Below are positions 44,505 through 54,265 of a stretch of 64,000 nucleotides of DNA, in pieces. The notes under the pieces are model-generated. The model had not been told where the DNA came from, made no database searches, and saw only the letters and a list, made by a program, of their open reading frames with translations. The position numbers and the translations under genes are program-made. Origin of the DNA: Sulfidibacterium sp964549335 (GTDB lineage: Bacteria > Bacteroidota > Bacteroidia > Bacteroidales > F082); assembly GCA_964549335.1 (NCBI GenBank), contig CAZJUQ010000036.1, positions 1 to 64,000 on the forward strand, in the 5' to 3' direction. The stretch's first letter is position 1; every line of letters starts with the position of its first letter.

Positions 44505-47117
44505 ATGAGGAGACTTCTTTACATATTGACCCTTTTGATATTTTCGGCACAAAACACCTTTGCCACACACCAAAGAGCAGCCGAAATCACCTATAAGCAT
44601 ATTGAAGGGCTTACATACGAATTTACGATAATAATGTTTACACGGACATCCAGCCCCGCTGACGACACCCGCACGGTAATGCCCATAATTTGGGGAGACG
44701 GCACTTCGGATGAAATTCCGCGCATCGACTTTTACGATATAGGAGACGACATTTCATTCAACAGGTATGTGGGCAGGCATACCTTTCCTGCTCCGGGCTC
44801 GTATGTCATTTCGGTGGAAGACCCCAACCGCAACAACGGCGTGGTGAATATTCCCAACTCCGTTAACGTTCCAATGTATATCGAATCATACCTCGTCATT
44901 AACCCTTTTTTGGGATACAACAATTCGGTACAACTGTTGAACCCGCCAATAGATGCCGGGTGCGTCGGAAAAACATTTATTCACAATCCGGCTGCATACG
45001 ACCCCGACGGCGACAGCCTCAGTTATAAGTTGGTTATTTGCAAAGGTGCCGGCGGACAAGATATTCCGGGATACACATTTCCTCTGGCATCCCGTTTTTT
45101 TAAAATAGATTCGGTATCGGGCGATATGATTTGGAAAAATCCGGTATTGCAAGGCGAATATAACGTGGCTTTTGTGGTAAGCGAATGGCGTGCCGGCACT
45201 CTGATAGGATATGTGCGTCGCGACATGCAGATAAATATTGTAACGTGCGACCACGACCCGCCCGCCATAGAGACAATTGACGACACATGCGTTACCGCCG
45301 GCGACACTCTCGATTTTTTCGCACGTGCTTGGGACCCCGAAGGAACAAATGTTACACTCTCGGCATTCGGAGGCCCTTTTGAACAATCAGTCAGCCCGGC
45401 AATGATATATCCCGACCCGGCCACAGGCGACGATACTGTCACCACACAATTTCTCTGGATTACCAAATGTACACATATACGCAAAAAGAGTTATTCCGTT
45501 ACCTTTAAAGCACGCGATAGCGGATTCCCCGTAAATCTTGTAAATTTTAAAACGGTAAATATTACCGTCAATGCTCCCGCTCCCGAAAATCTTACCGCCG
45601 AACCCTTGGGAAACGGTATTAACCTGTCGTGGAAAAAAACAAAATGCGAAAACGCACAAGGATATTTAATTTACAGAAAAAGTGATGTCTCGGGTTGGGA
45701 ACCCGGTTATTGCGAAACGGGTGTGCCGGCTTACACAGGTTATAAACTTATTGAAAAAACCGAAGGAAGGGATGATACAACATACCGCGACGAAAACGGG
45801 GGCGACGGCTTGGTACACGGCATAAAATACTGCTACAGGGTTACCGCTTGGTTTGTTGACGATGCCGAAAGTTATGCCTCCAACGAGGCTTGTGCTTCAT
45901 TGAAACGCGATGTACCCATCATTACACACGTTAGCAACATCGCTTCCGATTTGACATCGGGACACGTTTTTATCGACTGGGCAAAACCAACCGAACTCGA
46001 TACCATACAATATCCGGGACCTTACAAATACGTTATATACCGGAACAACGGATTAACATGGAATGCACCCGAAAAAATAGCCACACTTCAGGGACTTGAC
46101 AATACCGTATATCACGACAACGAAATTAACCTTAACAACAACGACGCCCCTTTCAGCTACCGTATCGATTTGGAAAGCGGCAAAGTCGGTTACATTGCCG
46201 GTTCGCATAAAGCATCATCAATTTATCTGCAAATTCAACCTTTCGACAAAACCCTTAAACTTTTTTGGGCTCCCGAAGTTCCGTGGATAAACAGCAGTTT
46301 CGTTATTTACCGCAAAATGCCCGGCAACAACACCTTCGACTCCATAGGAACAACACCGGCAAACTTCTATTTCGACAGAAACCTTGATAACGATGCCGAA
46401 TATTGTTATTATATAAAAAGTATCGGAGCATATTCATTACCGGGATTGCCTTCGCCGTTGATAAACTATTCGCAAATAGCATGCGGAGTGCCCAACGACT
46501 ATGTACCTCCATGTCCACCGTCGGACACTGCAACTACAAATTGCCAAACACTGGAAAACACACTCAAACTGTGGATGCCGCCAACCGACAGCTGTTTTTA
46601 CGATTTGGAAAAGTACCTTATATATTTTGCCAAACCCGGCGGCGAATTGCAACTTATTGACTCGGTTTGGGGAAACCATGCCGACACGGTGTATTACCTG
46701 CATAAAGGTCTCGAAAGCATTGTGGGTTGCTACTCCGCAAAAGCTGTTGACTCGGTAGGAAACGTAAGCGACATGGGACATCTCTTTTGTGTAAACTGGA
46801 ACGCTTGCCCGCAATATGACATACCCAACGTTTTCACTCCTAACGGCGACGGGATTAACGATGTTCTGGTACCCTTTTATTCAAAAAACAACAACCCCAA
46901 AGCCAATGTCGACCATATAGATATGGTTATCTTTAACCGTTGGGGGAACATCGTTTTCGAAACCAACGACCCCATGATAAACTGGGACGGCAAAAATCAA
47001 AAAAACAACCGCGATTGTCCCGAAGGTGTATATTACTACACATGCTATGTATATGTTATTACCACCAACGGTCTCCAACGCGAAAAACTGCAAGGCTCGG
47101 TAACAATAATAAAATAG
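44505..47117 (+). CDS. Secreted surface protein with type B T9SS sorting domain
   Basis: An 870-aa exported protein. A signal peptide (about 1-20, ending TFATHQ) is followed by beta-rich extracellular repeats (YDPDGDSLSYKLVICKG near 165, a cadherin-like type), fibronectin-III-like units from about 360 (NLTAEPLGNGINLSWKK) and the gliding-motility-associated C-terminal domain (about 780-870, VFTPNGDGINDVL and FNRWGNIVFET). No catalytic domain is visible. It is a probable adhesin or matrix protein exported by the type IX system. It is a second, different member of the class represented at 13979, sharing only the sorting domain. Confidence 0.87.
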   Translation: MRRLLYILTLLIFSAQNTFATHQRAAEITYKHIEGLTYEFTIIMFTRTSSPADDTRTVMPIIWGDGTSDEIPRIDFYDIGDDISFNRYVGRHTFPAPGSYVISVEDPNRNNGVVNIPNSVNVPMYIESYLVINPFLGYNNSVQLLNPPIDAGCVGKTFIHNPAAYDPDGDSLSYKLVICKGAGGQDIPGYTFPLASRFFKIDSVSGDMIWKNPVLQGEYNVAFVVSEWRAGTLIGYVRRDMQINIVTCDHDPPAIETIDDTCVTAGDTLDFFARAWDPEGTNVTLSAFGGPFEQSVSPAMIYPDPATGDDTVTTQFLWITKCTHIRKKSYSVTFKARDSGFPVNLVNFKTVNITVNAPAPENLTAEPLGNGINLSWKKTKCENAQGYLIYRKSDVSGWEPGYCETGVPAYTGYKLIEKTEGRDDTTYRDENGGDGLVHGIKYCYRVTAWFVDDAESYASNEACASLKRDVPIITHVSNIASDLTSGHVFIDWAKPTELDTIQYPGPYKYVIYRNNGLTWNAPEKIATLQGLDNTVYHDNEINLNNNDAPFSYRIDLESGKVGYIAGSHKASSIYLQIQPFDKTLKLFWAPEVPWINSSFVIYRKMPGNNTFDSIGTTPANFYFDRNLDNDAEYCYYIKSIGAYSLPGLPSPLINYSQIACGVPNDYVPPCPPSDTATTNCQTLENTLKLWMPPTDSCFYDLEKYLIYFAKPGGELQLIDSVWGNHADTVYYLHKGLESIVGCYSAKAVDSVGNVSDMGHLFCVNWNACPQYDIPNVFTPNGDGINDVLVPFYSKNNNPKANVDHIDMVIFNRWGNIVFETNDPMINWDGKNQKNNRDCPEGVYYYTCYVYVITTNGLQREKLQGSVTIIK

Positions 47118-47266
47118 ACACCCCCCGTAAAAGACGCCTCTATCCGGCATATGAAAATCCGATTTGTCAATATTTTTTTCATCCTGTTAACAAAAAAGCC
47201 GCACAACTCAATTTATTAACAGCTAAAACCAAAGTTTTATTAATGGAAACCTGGAAGATTAATACA

Positions 47267-47274
47267 TATATTTG
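47267..47274 (+). promoter_or_regulatory. -7 element upstream of the membrane ferredoxin gene
   Basis: TATATTTG matches TAnnTTTG 58 bases before the ATG at 47332. Confidence 0.45.
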
Positions 47275-47331
47275 CACTAAAAAAAGAAATAGAAATTACA
47301 CTGAAATAATTGTTAAACATTACCGGCGCTC

Positions 47332-48369
47332 ATGCACTCTACGAAAAGGAAAAAGAAATTTGGCGGGTTTTTAAACGAACGGAACATACGCCTTTTTGTG
47401 CAATCGGCATTTCTTTTGTTAATATTGCTGATAGGATACGAATTTTACGGTTTTGTGCGTTATTACCAAAGCGGAGGAACAACTCCCTATTTTGAACGCC
47501 CGCCCGGAGTTGAAGGATTTTTACCAATCAGCTCTTTAATGGGAATAAAATATTTTTTACTGTCGGGCGACTTCAACACTATTCATCCTGCCGGCATGGT
47601 GTTGTTTTTTACCTTCTTCATCATTGCCCTATTCTTAAAAAAAGGGTTTTGCGGGTGGATTTGTCCCATAGGTTTTTTGTCGGAATACCTCGGCAAACTC
47701 GGCGATAAAATTTTCGGGCACACATTTAATCTTCCGCGTTGGCTCGACTACCCTTTGCGTTCGTTAAAGTATCTGTTGATGCTCTTTTTTGTTTGGGCCA
47801 TAATAACCATGAGTGCCGAAGACTTAAAAGCTTTTATTTACGGTAACTACAATAAATTCGCCGATGTTATGATGTTGATGTTTTTTGTAAATATTTCGGC
47901 ATTCTCCCTCGGTGTAATTATTGTTCTTGCCCTGTTGTCGTTGTTTATCAAAAACTTTTGGTGCAGATATCTCTGTCCTTACGGTGCTTTTCTCGGTTTT
48001 TTCAGCATATTCAGCCCTTTGAAAATAACCCGAAATCCCGAAACATGTACCGATTGCAGACATTGCACTAAGGCATGTCCGCAAAACATTCAGGTTCACA
48101 GCAAAATCCGTATCCGTTCCGACGAATGTATGGCATGTTATCAATGCGTATTAGCCTGCCCCGAAACAGACACTTTAAAAATGCGCCTAAGTAAAAAATC
48201 GAAAAAAGAGATTCCCGCAAAATTGTATGCCGCCATAATTGTGGGTATTTTTCTTCTGTTTACAGGTGCTGCAATGGTTACCGGAAACTGGAAAAACCAT
48301 ATTAAAAAAGAGGAGTACCTGGAATGGATACCAAAGCTCGACACCTTAAATTTACAACATACCGAGTGA
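47332..48369 (+). CDS. NapH/NosR-like membrane 4Fe-4S protein
   Basis: A 345-aa inner-membrane protein with about five helices. Two CxxxCP motifs lie at membrane borders (CGWICPIGFLSEYLG near 105 and CRYLCPYGAFLGF near 208), as in NapH, NosR and CcoG. A cytoplasmic ferredoxin domain follows with CTDCRHCTKACP and CMACYQCVLACP (about 238-280), enough for two [4Fe-4S] clusters, and a last helix (about 300-320). Such proteins pass electrons across the membrane to periplasmic reductases or for metal-centre assembly. No partner oxidoreductase is adjacent, so the acceptor is unknown. Confidence 0.87.
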   Translation: MHSTKRKKKFGGFLNERNIRLFVQSAFLLLILLIGYEFYGFVRYYQSGGTTPYFERPPGVEGFLPISSLMGIKYFLLSGDFNTIHPAGMVLFFTFFIIALFLKKGFCGWICPIGFLSEYLGKLGDKIFGHTFNLPRWLDYPLRSLKYLLMLFFVWAIITMSAEDLKAFIYGNYNKFADVMMLMFFVNISAFSLGVIIVLALLSLFIKNFWCRYLCPYGAFLGFFSIFSPLKITRNPETCTDCRHCTKACPQNIQVHSKIRIRSDECMACYQCVLACPETDTLKMRLSKKSKKEIPAKLYAAIIVGIFLLFTGAAMVTGNWKNHIKKEEYLEWIPKLDTLNLQHTE

Positions 48370-48465
48370 TTTTTTCTCTTTATTTTATCCGTTATAATTT
48401 TTTTTATACTTTTACATTCTATATACTAGCACTTTTATTATTTGGAAATTTTTACTCAAAAGCTT

Positions 48466-51315
48466 ATGAAATCGTTTAAAAGGAGAGAAAATATTTTGCG
48501 GGGGAGGTTTGCTTCTTTCCTTTTGATTGCTCTCCTTTTTTTATGCCCTGCATTGCATTCAGACGCATCGGCGGCATTCGATTTCAATGGTAGCGACACC
48601 ACCGGATTACATAAACTTATTGATTTGGAATATTTAAAGAAAATCCCTTTTGATTCGGCTTTGAATATCCTGAAAAAATCGTCGGTAATAGCAAAAAAAC
48701 GGAACGACAAACTGCTTCTTTCAAAAATTTACATGTTGAGGGGAAGGTTGTTTTATAAAAAAGGAAACTTCGAAAACGCACTGGTAAATTACAAATGGGC
48801 ATACGATATACTTAAAAACAATTACGACGATTCGGAACTGTTTTTAAAAGACATTCATTATATGTCGTCGTGTTACTACTATTTAAATATGCCCGACAGT
48901 CTTCTGTTTTACTCGAAAATAGGTTTGCAAAAATCCAATGAATCGGGAAATGCCGTCTATCAAGCAAAGTTTTACAATAACATAGGCGACTATTACGATT
49001 ATACCAACTATACCGCAAAGGCTCTCGAATATTACCTCAAATCACTCGAAACGATAAAAAAAACCGGCAATCTGTTTGAAACAGCACGCGAAAAAATCAG
49101 CATTGGTATAGTCTATTACCAAACCGACGAATTGGATAAAGCAAAACGTTACTATTTCGAAGCACTGGAAATAGGCAAAAAATTAAACGACCCTGATATA
49201 ATGTCGGCCGTAAATTCTAATCTCGGTGCAGTATATTTCAAAGAGCAAAAATTCGACAGCGCCAACTATTTTATGGAAAAATCGCTCGAAATGGACATTC
49301 TTAAAAACGACATGTTTAATTACACCGCCTCACTCATTAACCTCGGAGCCGTCGAAATAGATATCAACAATAAAGATAAAGCTTTCGAAAGATTTAAAAA
49401 AGCAATGAAAATTGCAGCGCAAAATAATTACAGCGAATTGCAAACTCTGGCATACATAAACTTGGGTTCAATGTTCAACGATTCGACCTATAAAAAACAC
49501 AACATAGACTCGGCATTAAAGTATTACGAAAAGGCTCTCTCTTTGTCAAAAAAACGCCAAAAACAAGACGACATTTACACAACGCTGGACGTTTTGCAAA
49601 ATTTATATGCAAAAAAGGGAGATTATAAAAAGGCATACGAGATGGCTCTCGAATTTCAAAAAACCTCCGACTCCATTTTCAATAAAGAAAAAAACAAACA
49701 ATTGCTCGAGATAAAAACCAAACACGAAACCGAAAAAAAGGAGAAAGAGCTGATTATAGCACGTCAAAAAGTGGACAGAATACGTCTTATCGCCATAATA
49801 ATAGTGTTATCGCTACTTGTGGCTCTCGGCATTATGTTCTTTATGTTGAGAATACGGTTTTTGAACAATAAAAAACTCAGAGAAAGACAACAGTTTGTCG
49901 ATTCGCTTCTCGAAAATGCCTCCAGTTACGTTTGTGTGGTTGCCAAAGATGGTAATGTAACATACAAAAGTCCCACATTTTTCAGAGATTTTGCCGACCT
50001 GAAACACAAAGACGATTTCTTCTCGTTCATTCACCCCGACGACGTTAATAAAATGTCGGAAACTTTGAAAAAAGTGGTTGCCGAAACCTTACAAAAAATT
50101 CAATTCGAATGCAGGGTAAAAAACAACAACGGCAAGTACAGATATATTATTGGAGTAATAAGCAACAAAATTAACAACAAAATACTTAACGGTTATTTAA
50201 TAAATTTTTGGGATATAACCCGGCAAAAAGAGTACGAAAATGCCATTATAGAAAGCGAACGCAAATACAAAACCATTTTCGAGGCCTTCCCCGACATATA
50301 TTTCAATTACGATAAAAACGGCATTATTACCGAAGTAAGTCCGTCGGTGGAAAAAATTTCGGGTTACAAACCTTCCGAAGCAATAGGCAAAAACATATTA
50401 ATATTCTATAAAAACAGAGAAGATTTTCAAAAAGTACAGGAAAAATTGATGGCGGAAAAAGAGATTAACGATTATTCGGTATATTTCATAAACAAAAACG
50501 GTGATTCGTTTATCGCCTCGCTTACCGCCAAAATGAATTTCGACGAAAAGGGCAACATTATCGACGTAATAGGCGTAGTAAGAGACATTACCGACAGGGT
50601 TAAACAGGAAGAGGAACTGAAAGAGGCAAGCGAAACAAAAGACAAACTTTTTTCGATAATAGCTCACGACCTTGTCGGTCCCATAGGAATGCAAAAAAAC
50701 ATGATTGACCTCCTCGTGTCGGATATAAATGAAATGTCGAAAGAAGAAATTGTTCCCTTCGTTGAAAGTATGAAACCCGCACTCGACGCAACGTTCTTTA
50801 TGATTGAAAACCTGCTTTCGTGGGCTCGCATAATGCACAAAAGCATTAAACCTTTTATGCAAAAAAGCAATATATTCGAAATTGTTAACCGGATTTTCGA
50901 ATTCCTCAATTTTCAAGCCTCCAAAAAGAATATCAAATTGGAATACCAAGGCGATAAGGAACTTTATGCCGTTTTCGACAAAAATATGATAGAAATAGTT
51001 TTGCGTAACCTGATAACAAACGCCATTAAATTTTCACTTAAAGGCTCGTCGGTGACGGTGTCGGCAACTCCGGACAATAAAAAAGTTAAAATTTCGATAA
51101 TCGACAGAGGTATCGGTATGTCAAAAGACATTCTCGAAAACCTTAATAAAGAGAAACATACTTCGGTTTCGAAAATAGGTACCGAAAACGAAAAAGGGAC
51201 AGGTATAGGCCTCATTGTAGCCAAAGAATTCATAGCCCTCCACAAAAGCCGGCTGAAAATTGAAAGCGAAGAGGGTAAAGGCAGCATATTTTCGTTTTAT
51301 TTGGATGCCGAATAA
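48466..51315 (+). CDS. Membrane TPR-PAS-PAS sensor histidine kinase (active copy)
   Basis: With the ATG at 48466 (MKSFKRREN) the product is 949 aa. A signal or membrane segment (about 15-35) leads to an extracytoplasmic array of TPR repeats (about 60-400; for example NIGDYYDYTNYTAKALEYYLKSLE). One membrane helix (about 440-463) is followed by two PAS domains (about 480-590 and 600-715), a HisKA domain with His734 in IIAHDLVGPIG and a HATPase with NLITNAIKFS, DRGIGM and GTGIGL, all intact. No response regulator is adjacent. The downstream gene is a full-length paralogue, 44 bases away, probably in the same operon. Confidence 0.88.
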   Translation: MKSFKRRENILRGRFASFLLIALLFLCPALHSDASAAFDFNGSDTTGLHKLIDLEYLKKIPFDSALNILKKSSVIAKKRNDKLLLSKIYMLRGRLFYKKGNFENALVNYKWAYDILKNNYDDSELFLKDIHYMSSCYYYLNMPDSLLFYSKIGLQKSNESGNAVYQAKFYNNIGDYYDYTNYTAKALEYYLKSLETIKKTGNLFETAREKISIGIVYYQTDELDKAKRYYFEALEIGKKLNDPDIMSAVNSNLGAVYFKEQKFDSANYFMEKSLEMDILKNDMFNYTASLINLGAVEIDINNKDKAFERFKKAMKIAAQNNYSELQTLAYINLGSMFNDSTYKKHNIDSALKYYEKALSLSKKRQKQDDIYTTLDVLQNLYAKKGDYKKAYEMALEFQKTSDSIFNKEKNKQLLEIKTKHETEKKEKELIIARQKVDRIRLIAIIIVLSLLVALGIMFFMLRIRFLNNKKLRERQQFVDSLLENASSYVCVVAKDGNVTYKSPTFFRDFADLKHKDDFFSFIHPDDVNKMSETLKKVVAETLQKIQFECRVKNNNGKYRYIIGVISNKINNKILNGYLINFWDITRQKEYENAIIESERKYKTIFEAFPDIYFNYDKNGIITEVSPSVEKISGYKPSEAIGKNILIFYKNREDFQKVQEKLMAEKEINDYSVYFINKNGDSFIASLTAKMNFDEKGNIIDVIGVVRDITDRVKQEEELKEASETKDKLFSIIAHDLVGPIGMQKNMIDLLVSDINEMSKEEIVPFVESMKPALDATFFMIENLLSWARIMHKSIKPFMQKSNIFEIVNRIFEFLNFQASKKNIKLEYQGDKELYAVFDKNMIEIVLRNLITNAIKFSLKGSSVTVSATPDNKKVKISIIDRGIGMSKDILENLNKEKHTSVSKIGTENEKGTGIGLIVAKEFIALHKSRLKIESEEGKGSIFSFYLDAE

Positions 51316-51359
51316 GCCCGGAAAACAAGATAAACTCTCTTTTGTTTATAAAATTCTAT

Positions 51360-54197
51360 ATGGATATAAAAAGAAAATACAAGGCAACACTAAGGATAGT
51401 AAATATCATTGCCTTTTCGCTCATTCTTTTTTTTCCTGTAATCAAATCATCTGCAAATCACACCAACGACTCGTTAATTGTTGTAAACATTTTAAAATCA
51501 TTCGAAGACCATAACCTCCCGAACGACTCACTGGAAAAACTGCTCGACAGTGCACTTATCCTGTCGAAAAAAACAGGCGATGAATATTTAACCGCTCAGG
51601 TTTTTAAAATAAAAGGCGACTACTACTTAGACTATCAACTGTACACAAAATCGTTGGAAAACTATTACAAAGCGCTTAAATTTTACAAAAACAACCCCAA
51701 AAAACAAAAGGTATATCTCAATATATTGATAAACATTAGCATGGATTACTATTACCTGAACAATACCGACAGTATATTCTCAATAACAAAACAACTGTTC
51801 AACAGGGTAATCCGGGGTGTCGACAACAAAGATTACTACCTCCAGGCAGTGTACGAAAACATAGGATCGTATTACGAATTGAAAGAGGATTGGGCCTCGG
51901 CATTGCAATACTATTTCCTTTCGTACAAAAGCGCAAAAAAGCTGAACGACAAACGTTTGGAAGCATCCGAACTTTTAAATATAGGTATAATTTACGACTT
52001 CTCCGGCGATCAAAACAAAGCAATTCAATATTACAACAAAGCACGCGAAATAGGTAAAAAATACAACTATAAAGAGATTGTTTCGGCGGCAAGTTACAAT
52101 TTAAACAACCATAACGACACCACTTACAACAGCCTGGAAATAGCATTGAGAAACCTGGAAGACGACAAAAAGACAGGATCGCTGTACAACATAACCCTGT
52201 CGTACAATAATGTCGGTGTTATCTATTGCAATCTTGACAGCCTGCAAAAGGCTCTTAAATTTTACCATACCTCTCTCGGCTTCGCAAAAAAATACAATTT
52301 CGAACAGCTGATATTGTTAATATATTACAATTTGGGTGAATTATATGCCGACACATCGGGAATATTAAACCTCGATTCGGCAAAATATTATTTAAAAAAA
52401 GGAATTATACTGTCGGAAAAACTAAATCGCAAAGACGATAAATTCGACTTTTTAAACATTTTGCAGCAAGTGTATGCCTACGAAGGAAAATATTACAAAG
52501 CATACAAAACAGTACTCGAAATGGAAAAACTTCATCAAAAGGTTCACTCAAAACAAAACGAAAAACAGCTGTTGGAAATAAATGCAAGATACGAAACCGA
52601 ACGCAAGCTAAAAGAGTTGGCCAAAGCCGAAAGCGACGCCAAACGGTGGAAACTGTATTCTGTAATTTTCTCACTGGCACTGCTGCTGCTGTTTTTAATT
52701 CTGCTATCCTCGTTTAAAATACGGAAAATAAAAAGTAAAAAACTGCTCGATCAACAACAATTTTTTAACGAACTGATTGAAAATACCGAAGACTATTTCT
52801 TAATAATTTCGACCGACCTGTTGAAAATAACATATGCAAATCCAACCTTCCTGGAAGATTTCGGAGGGGAAAACAAAAAAACATCCATAAACAGGCTTTT
52901 TGATTTGCTGATTTCCGAAAAGAACAAGGTTCAATTCAAAAATATTTTAAAAAACATTAAAGAGGAGACACTCTTCTCGGCAAGATTTTCCGTTTGGGTA
53001 AAAAATATCAAAAACGAAAAAAAATACATTACCGGTATTATAACAAACAAAAAAAACGACAAAATATTAAACGGGGTTTTAATGAACTTTTGGGATATCA
53101 CCAAACAGCACAAAACAGAAATGTTGCTCAAAAAAAGCGAAAAAAGATACCGCGATATTTACGAAAGCTTTCCCGACATCTATTACAAAGAGAGCAAAAC
53201 CGGAGAAATTTTGGAGATAAGCCCGTCGGTAGAAAAAATCCTGGGATACTCTCCTTCGGAAGTATTGGGAAAAAAGGCAATAATATTTTACGACAAAATC
53301 GAAGAACGCAGATATTTAACCACCTCCATATTGGCCAACGGCGAATTGAAAGACGGCATAATCACCCTTATTAAAAAGGACGGTAACAAAATTACTTGCT
53401 CGCTCACGGCAAGTCCCTTTTTCGACGAATCGGGAAACTATATGGGTACCGTAGGTGTGTTAAGGGATATTACAAATAGAATACAACGGCAGCTAATACT
53501 CAAAGAAACAGTTGAAACAAAAAACAAGCTTTTTGAAATCTTGGCCAACGATTTGGTTAACCCCGTCAGCCAATACAAAGACCTGCTGGATGTTCTTGTA
53601 AATAACATAAAAAACTTTTCGACAGAACAGATTGTTTCGCACGTGTCGGTTATGAAACCCATAATCGACAGCACCAATTGCCTGCTCGACAACCTCTTGT
53701 CGTGGTCACGTTTGATGCGCAACAAGGTTGTCCCTTCGATATATGCATACAACCTGCACAAAATAATCAAACAAAACATCGAATTTTTCAGTTATAACGC
53801 CAAAAAGAAAAACATAAAGTTAGTATGCACAGGCGATAAATCCATAGAGGTTTTAACCGACTTTTACATGCTCGATATTGTTCTCAGAAACCTTATTTCC
53901 AACGCAATTAAATTTTCGTCCGAAAATGACACGGTCACCGTTTCGTACAAAAAAGAAAATAAAAAAGCAAATATCGAAATTTCGAATCAAACCACTCAAA
54001 TTCCCGATAACATTTTAAAAGCCATTAACAAAAGAACCATGGATTTGGTTCTCATAAGCGGCTCGCAATACGAAAGGGGTACAGGACTGGGACTTGTGGT
54101 TGTAAAAAGATTTTTGGAAATATTGCGTTCGAAAATAAACATATCGAAAAATAGCAACGGCGGCGTCTCTTTTTCTTTTAAACTCCCGCTTAAATAG
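51360..54197 (+). CDS. TPR-PAS-PAS histidine-kinase paralogue, probably a pseudokinase
   Basis: From the ATG at 51360 (MDIKRKYKATLRIV) the product is 945 aa, with the same layout as its neighbour: membrane segment (about 10-30), TPR array (about 60-400), helix (about 430-455), two PAS domains, HisKA, HATPase. The phosphoacceptor position reads LANDLVNP, so the His is an Asn (codon AAC at 53547-53549, residue 730). The G1 box DxGxG is also gone (ISNQTTQIP), while the N box NLISNAIKFS and the GTGLGL box remain. The reading frame is intact, so it is kept by selection. It cannot act as a normal autokinase; a regulatory partner of the upstream copy is the likely role. Confidence 0.88.
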   Translation: MDIKRKYKATLRIVNIIAFSLILFFPVIKSSANHTNDSLIVVNILKSFEDHNLPNDSLEKLLDSALILSKKTGDEYLTAQVFKIKGDYYLDYQLYTKSLENYYKALKFYKNNPKKQKVYLNILINISMDYYYLNNTDSIFSITKQLFNRVIRGVDNKDYYLQAVYENIGSYYELKEDWASALQYYFLSYKSAKKLNDKRLEASELLNIGIIYDFSGDQNKAIQYYNKAREIGKKYNYKEIVSAASYNLNNHNDTTYNSLEIALRNLEDDKKTGSLYNITLSYNNVGVIYCNLDSLQKALKFYHTSLGFAKKYNFEQLILLIYYNLGELYADTSGILNLDSAKYYLKKGIILSEKLNRKDDKFDFLNILQQVYAYEGKYYKAYKTVLEMEKLHQKVHSKQNEKQLLEINARYETERKLKELAKAESDAKRWKLYSVIFSLALLLLFLILLSSFKIRKIKSKKLLDQQQFFNELIENTEDYFLIISTDLLKITYANPTFLEDFGGENKKTSINRLFDLLISEKNKVQFKNILKNIKEETLFSARFSVWVKNIKNEKKYITGIITNKKNDKILNGVLMNFWDITKQHKTEMLLKKSEKRYRDIYESFPDIYYKESKTGEILEISPSVEKILGYSPSEVLGKKAIIFYDKIEERRYLTTSILANGELKDGIITLIKKDGNKITCSLTASPFFDESGNYMGTVGVLRDITNRIQRQLILKETVETKNKLFEILANDLVNPVSQYKDLLDVLVNNIKNFSTEQIVSHVSVMKPIIDSTNCLLDNLLSWSRLMRNKVVPSIYAYNLHKIIKQNIEFFSYNAKKKNIKLVCTGDKSIEVLTDFYMLDIVLRNLISNAIKFSSENDTVTVSYKKENKKANIEISNQTTQIPDNILKAINKRTMDLVLISGSQYERGTGLGLVVVKRFLEILRSKINISKNSNGGVSFSFKLPLK

Positions 54198-54220
54198 CCG
54201 GAATTCTAAAATCTTTTAAC

Positions 54221-54228
54221 TATTTTTG
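54221..54228 (+). promoter_or_regulatory. -7 element upstream of the sugar aminotransferase gene
   Basis: TATTTTTG matches TAnnTTTG 37 bases before the ATG at 54266. Confidence 0.45.
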
Positions 54229-54265
54229 CTCCTGTATTCTTTAAAAACAATCTTAACACATAATC

